From Mycobacterium sp. (GTDB lineage: Bacteria > Actinomycetota > Actinomycetes > Mycobacteriales > Mycobacteriaceae), in contig JAOPWF010000183.1 of assembly GCA_025965815.1 (NCBI GenBank), forward strand, positions 1-5,777: a stretch of DNA of 5,777 nt, in the 5' to 3' direction. The first letter of the stretch is position 1; each line of letters opens with the position of its first letter. The notes under the pieces are model-generated. The model saw only the letters and a program-made list of their open reading frames with translations, ran no database searches and had not been told where the DNA came from. Made by a program: the position numbers and the translations under genes. This document shows, one piece after another, positions 5,265-5,777 of this stretch.

Positions 5265-5777
5265 ATGGGAGACGCCACACTGGTTCTGCTCCGCCACGGC
5301 GAGAGCGAATGGAATGCGCTGAACCTGTTCACCGGCTGGGTGGACGTCGACCTCACGGATAAGGGCAGGGCCGAAGCCATTCGCGCCGGCAAGCTGATGG
5401 CCGAGCAGGGACTGCTGCCCGACGTGCTCTACACGTCGTTGCTGCGCCGCGCGATCAACACTGCGCACCTGGCGCTGGATGCCTGCGACCGGCTGTGGAT
5501 CCCGGTGCACCGCGACTGGCGGCTCAACGAACGCCACTCCGGCGCGCTGCAGGGCCTCGACACGGCCGAGACGAAGGCCAAGTACGGCGAAGAGCAGTTC
5601 ATGGCGTGGCGACGCAGTTACGACACCCCGCCACCGCCGATCGAGAAGGGCAGCGAGTTCAGCCAGGACGCGGACCCGCGCTACGCCAACATCGACGGCG
5701 GCCCGCTCACCGAGTGCCTGGCCGACGTCGTCGCCCGGATGCTGCCGTACTGGTACGACTCGATCGTCGCGGACCTG
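5265..5777 (+). CDS. gpm1: 2,3-bisphosphoglycerate-dependent phosphoglycerate mutase (3' end outside window)
   Basis: The frame is open from ATG 5265 to the window end, 171 codons of a usual 245-250. It interconverts 3- and 2-phosphoglycerate in glycolysis and gluconeogenesis through a phosphohistidine. RHGESEWN holds the phosphorylated His11. [17 protein letters not shown] (Arg61-Arg62), [11 protein letters not shown] with acid/base Glu89, KYGEEQ and Arg116-Arg117 all match the dPGM family. The second active-site His, in the C-terminal HGNS motif, lies beyond the window. It starts 13 bases after the YbjN-like stop with only a weak GAGAG (5250-5254) upstream, so it probably belongs to the same operon. 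A separate promoter for this housekeeping gene could exist, but I saw none. The enzyme links a thiol-synthesis operon to central carbon metabolism. Confidence 0.96.
   Translation, partial: MGDATLVLLRHGESEWNALNLFTGWVDVDLTDKGRAEAIRAGKLMAEQGLLPDVLYTSLLRRAINTAHLALDACDRLWIPVHRDWRLNERHSGALQGLDTAETKAKYGEEQFMAWRRSYDTPPPPIEKGSEFSQDADPRYANIDGGPLTECLADVVARMLPYWYDSIVADL

Noticed and set aside
1..5777. Mobile elements, CRISPR arrays, tRNA or rRNA genes
   Set aside because: No terminal inverted repeats, transposase or integrase motifs, spaced direct repeats or tRNA-like folds were seen. The window is compact core chromosome with uniform GC-rich codon use.

Overview
The window comes from a high-GC mycobacterium. 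Gene order and protein sequences match the chromosomal block known in Mycobacterium tuberculosis as Rv0483 (lprQ) to Rv0489 (gpm1). The species cannot be fixed from the sequence alone. As I recall the two genomes, the lack of an Rv0488-like LysE-type transporter gene between the YbjN-like gene and gpm1 fits a fast-growing or environmental mycobacterium (compare the M. smegmatis layout) better than M. tuberculosis.

Layout. 1-1134 (+): the 3' part of an L,D-transpeptidase lipoprotein of the LprQ/LdtMt5 type. 1115-1870 (-): a short-chain dehydrogenase/reductase (Rv0484c-like), overlapping the first gene tail-to-tail by 20 bp. 1871-2053: a compact divergent control region. 2054-3355 (+): a ROK-family regulator (Rv0485-like). 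3390-4715 (+): mshA, the first glycosyltransferase of mycothiol synthesis. 4712-5251 (+): a YbjN-domain protein, overlapping mshA by 4 bp. 5265 to the window end (+): the 5' part of gpm1, phosphoglycerate mutase. The four rightward genes are closely packed (gaps of 34, -4 and 13 bp) and look like one operon.

The most interesting part is the divergent control region. An extended -10 (TGCTAAGTT) with a -35-like CTGACC predicts a transcript starting at about 1906. That base is the G of a GTG opening a 20-codon leaderless ORF with five cysteines, three of them consecutive (CCC). This is the architecture of the polycysteine leaderless uORFs known in mycobacteria as cysteine-responsive attenuators. 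Here it sits ahead of the operon for mycothiol, a cysteine-containing thiol. A 9-bp long-range helix, a hairpin before the ROK ribosome binding site and AACTTAG-like half-sites fill the rest of the leader. On the other strand the dehydrogenase appears to be leaderless, with its -10 inside a palindrome shared with the rightward promoter.

Working model (inference): cysteine supply, sensed by translation of the uORF, and an unknown ligand, sensed by the ROK protein, jointly set expression of mshA and its neighbours.
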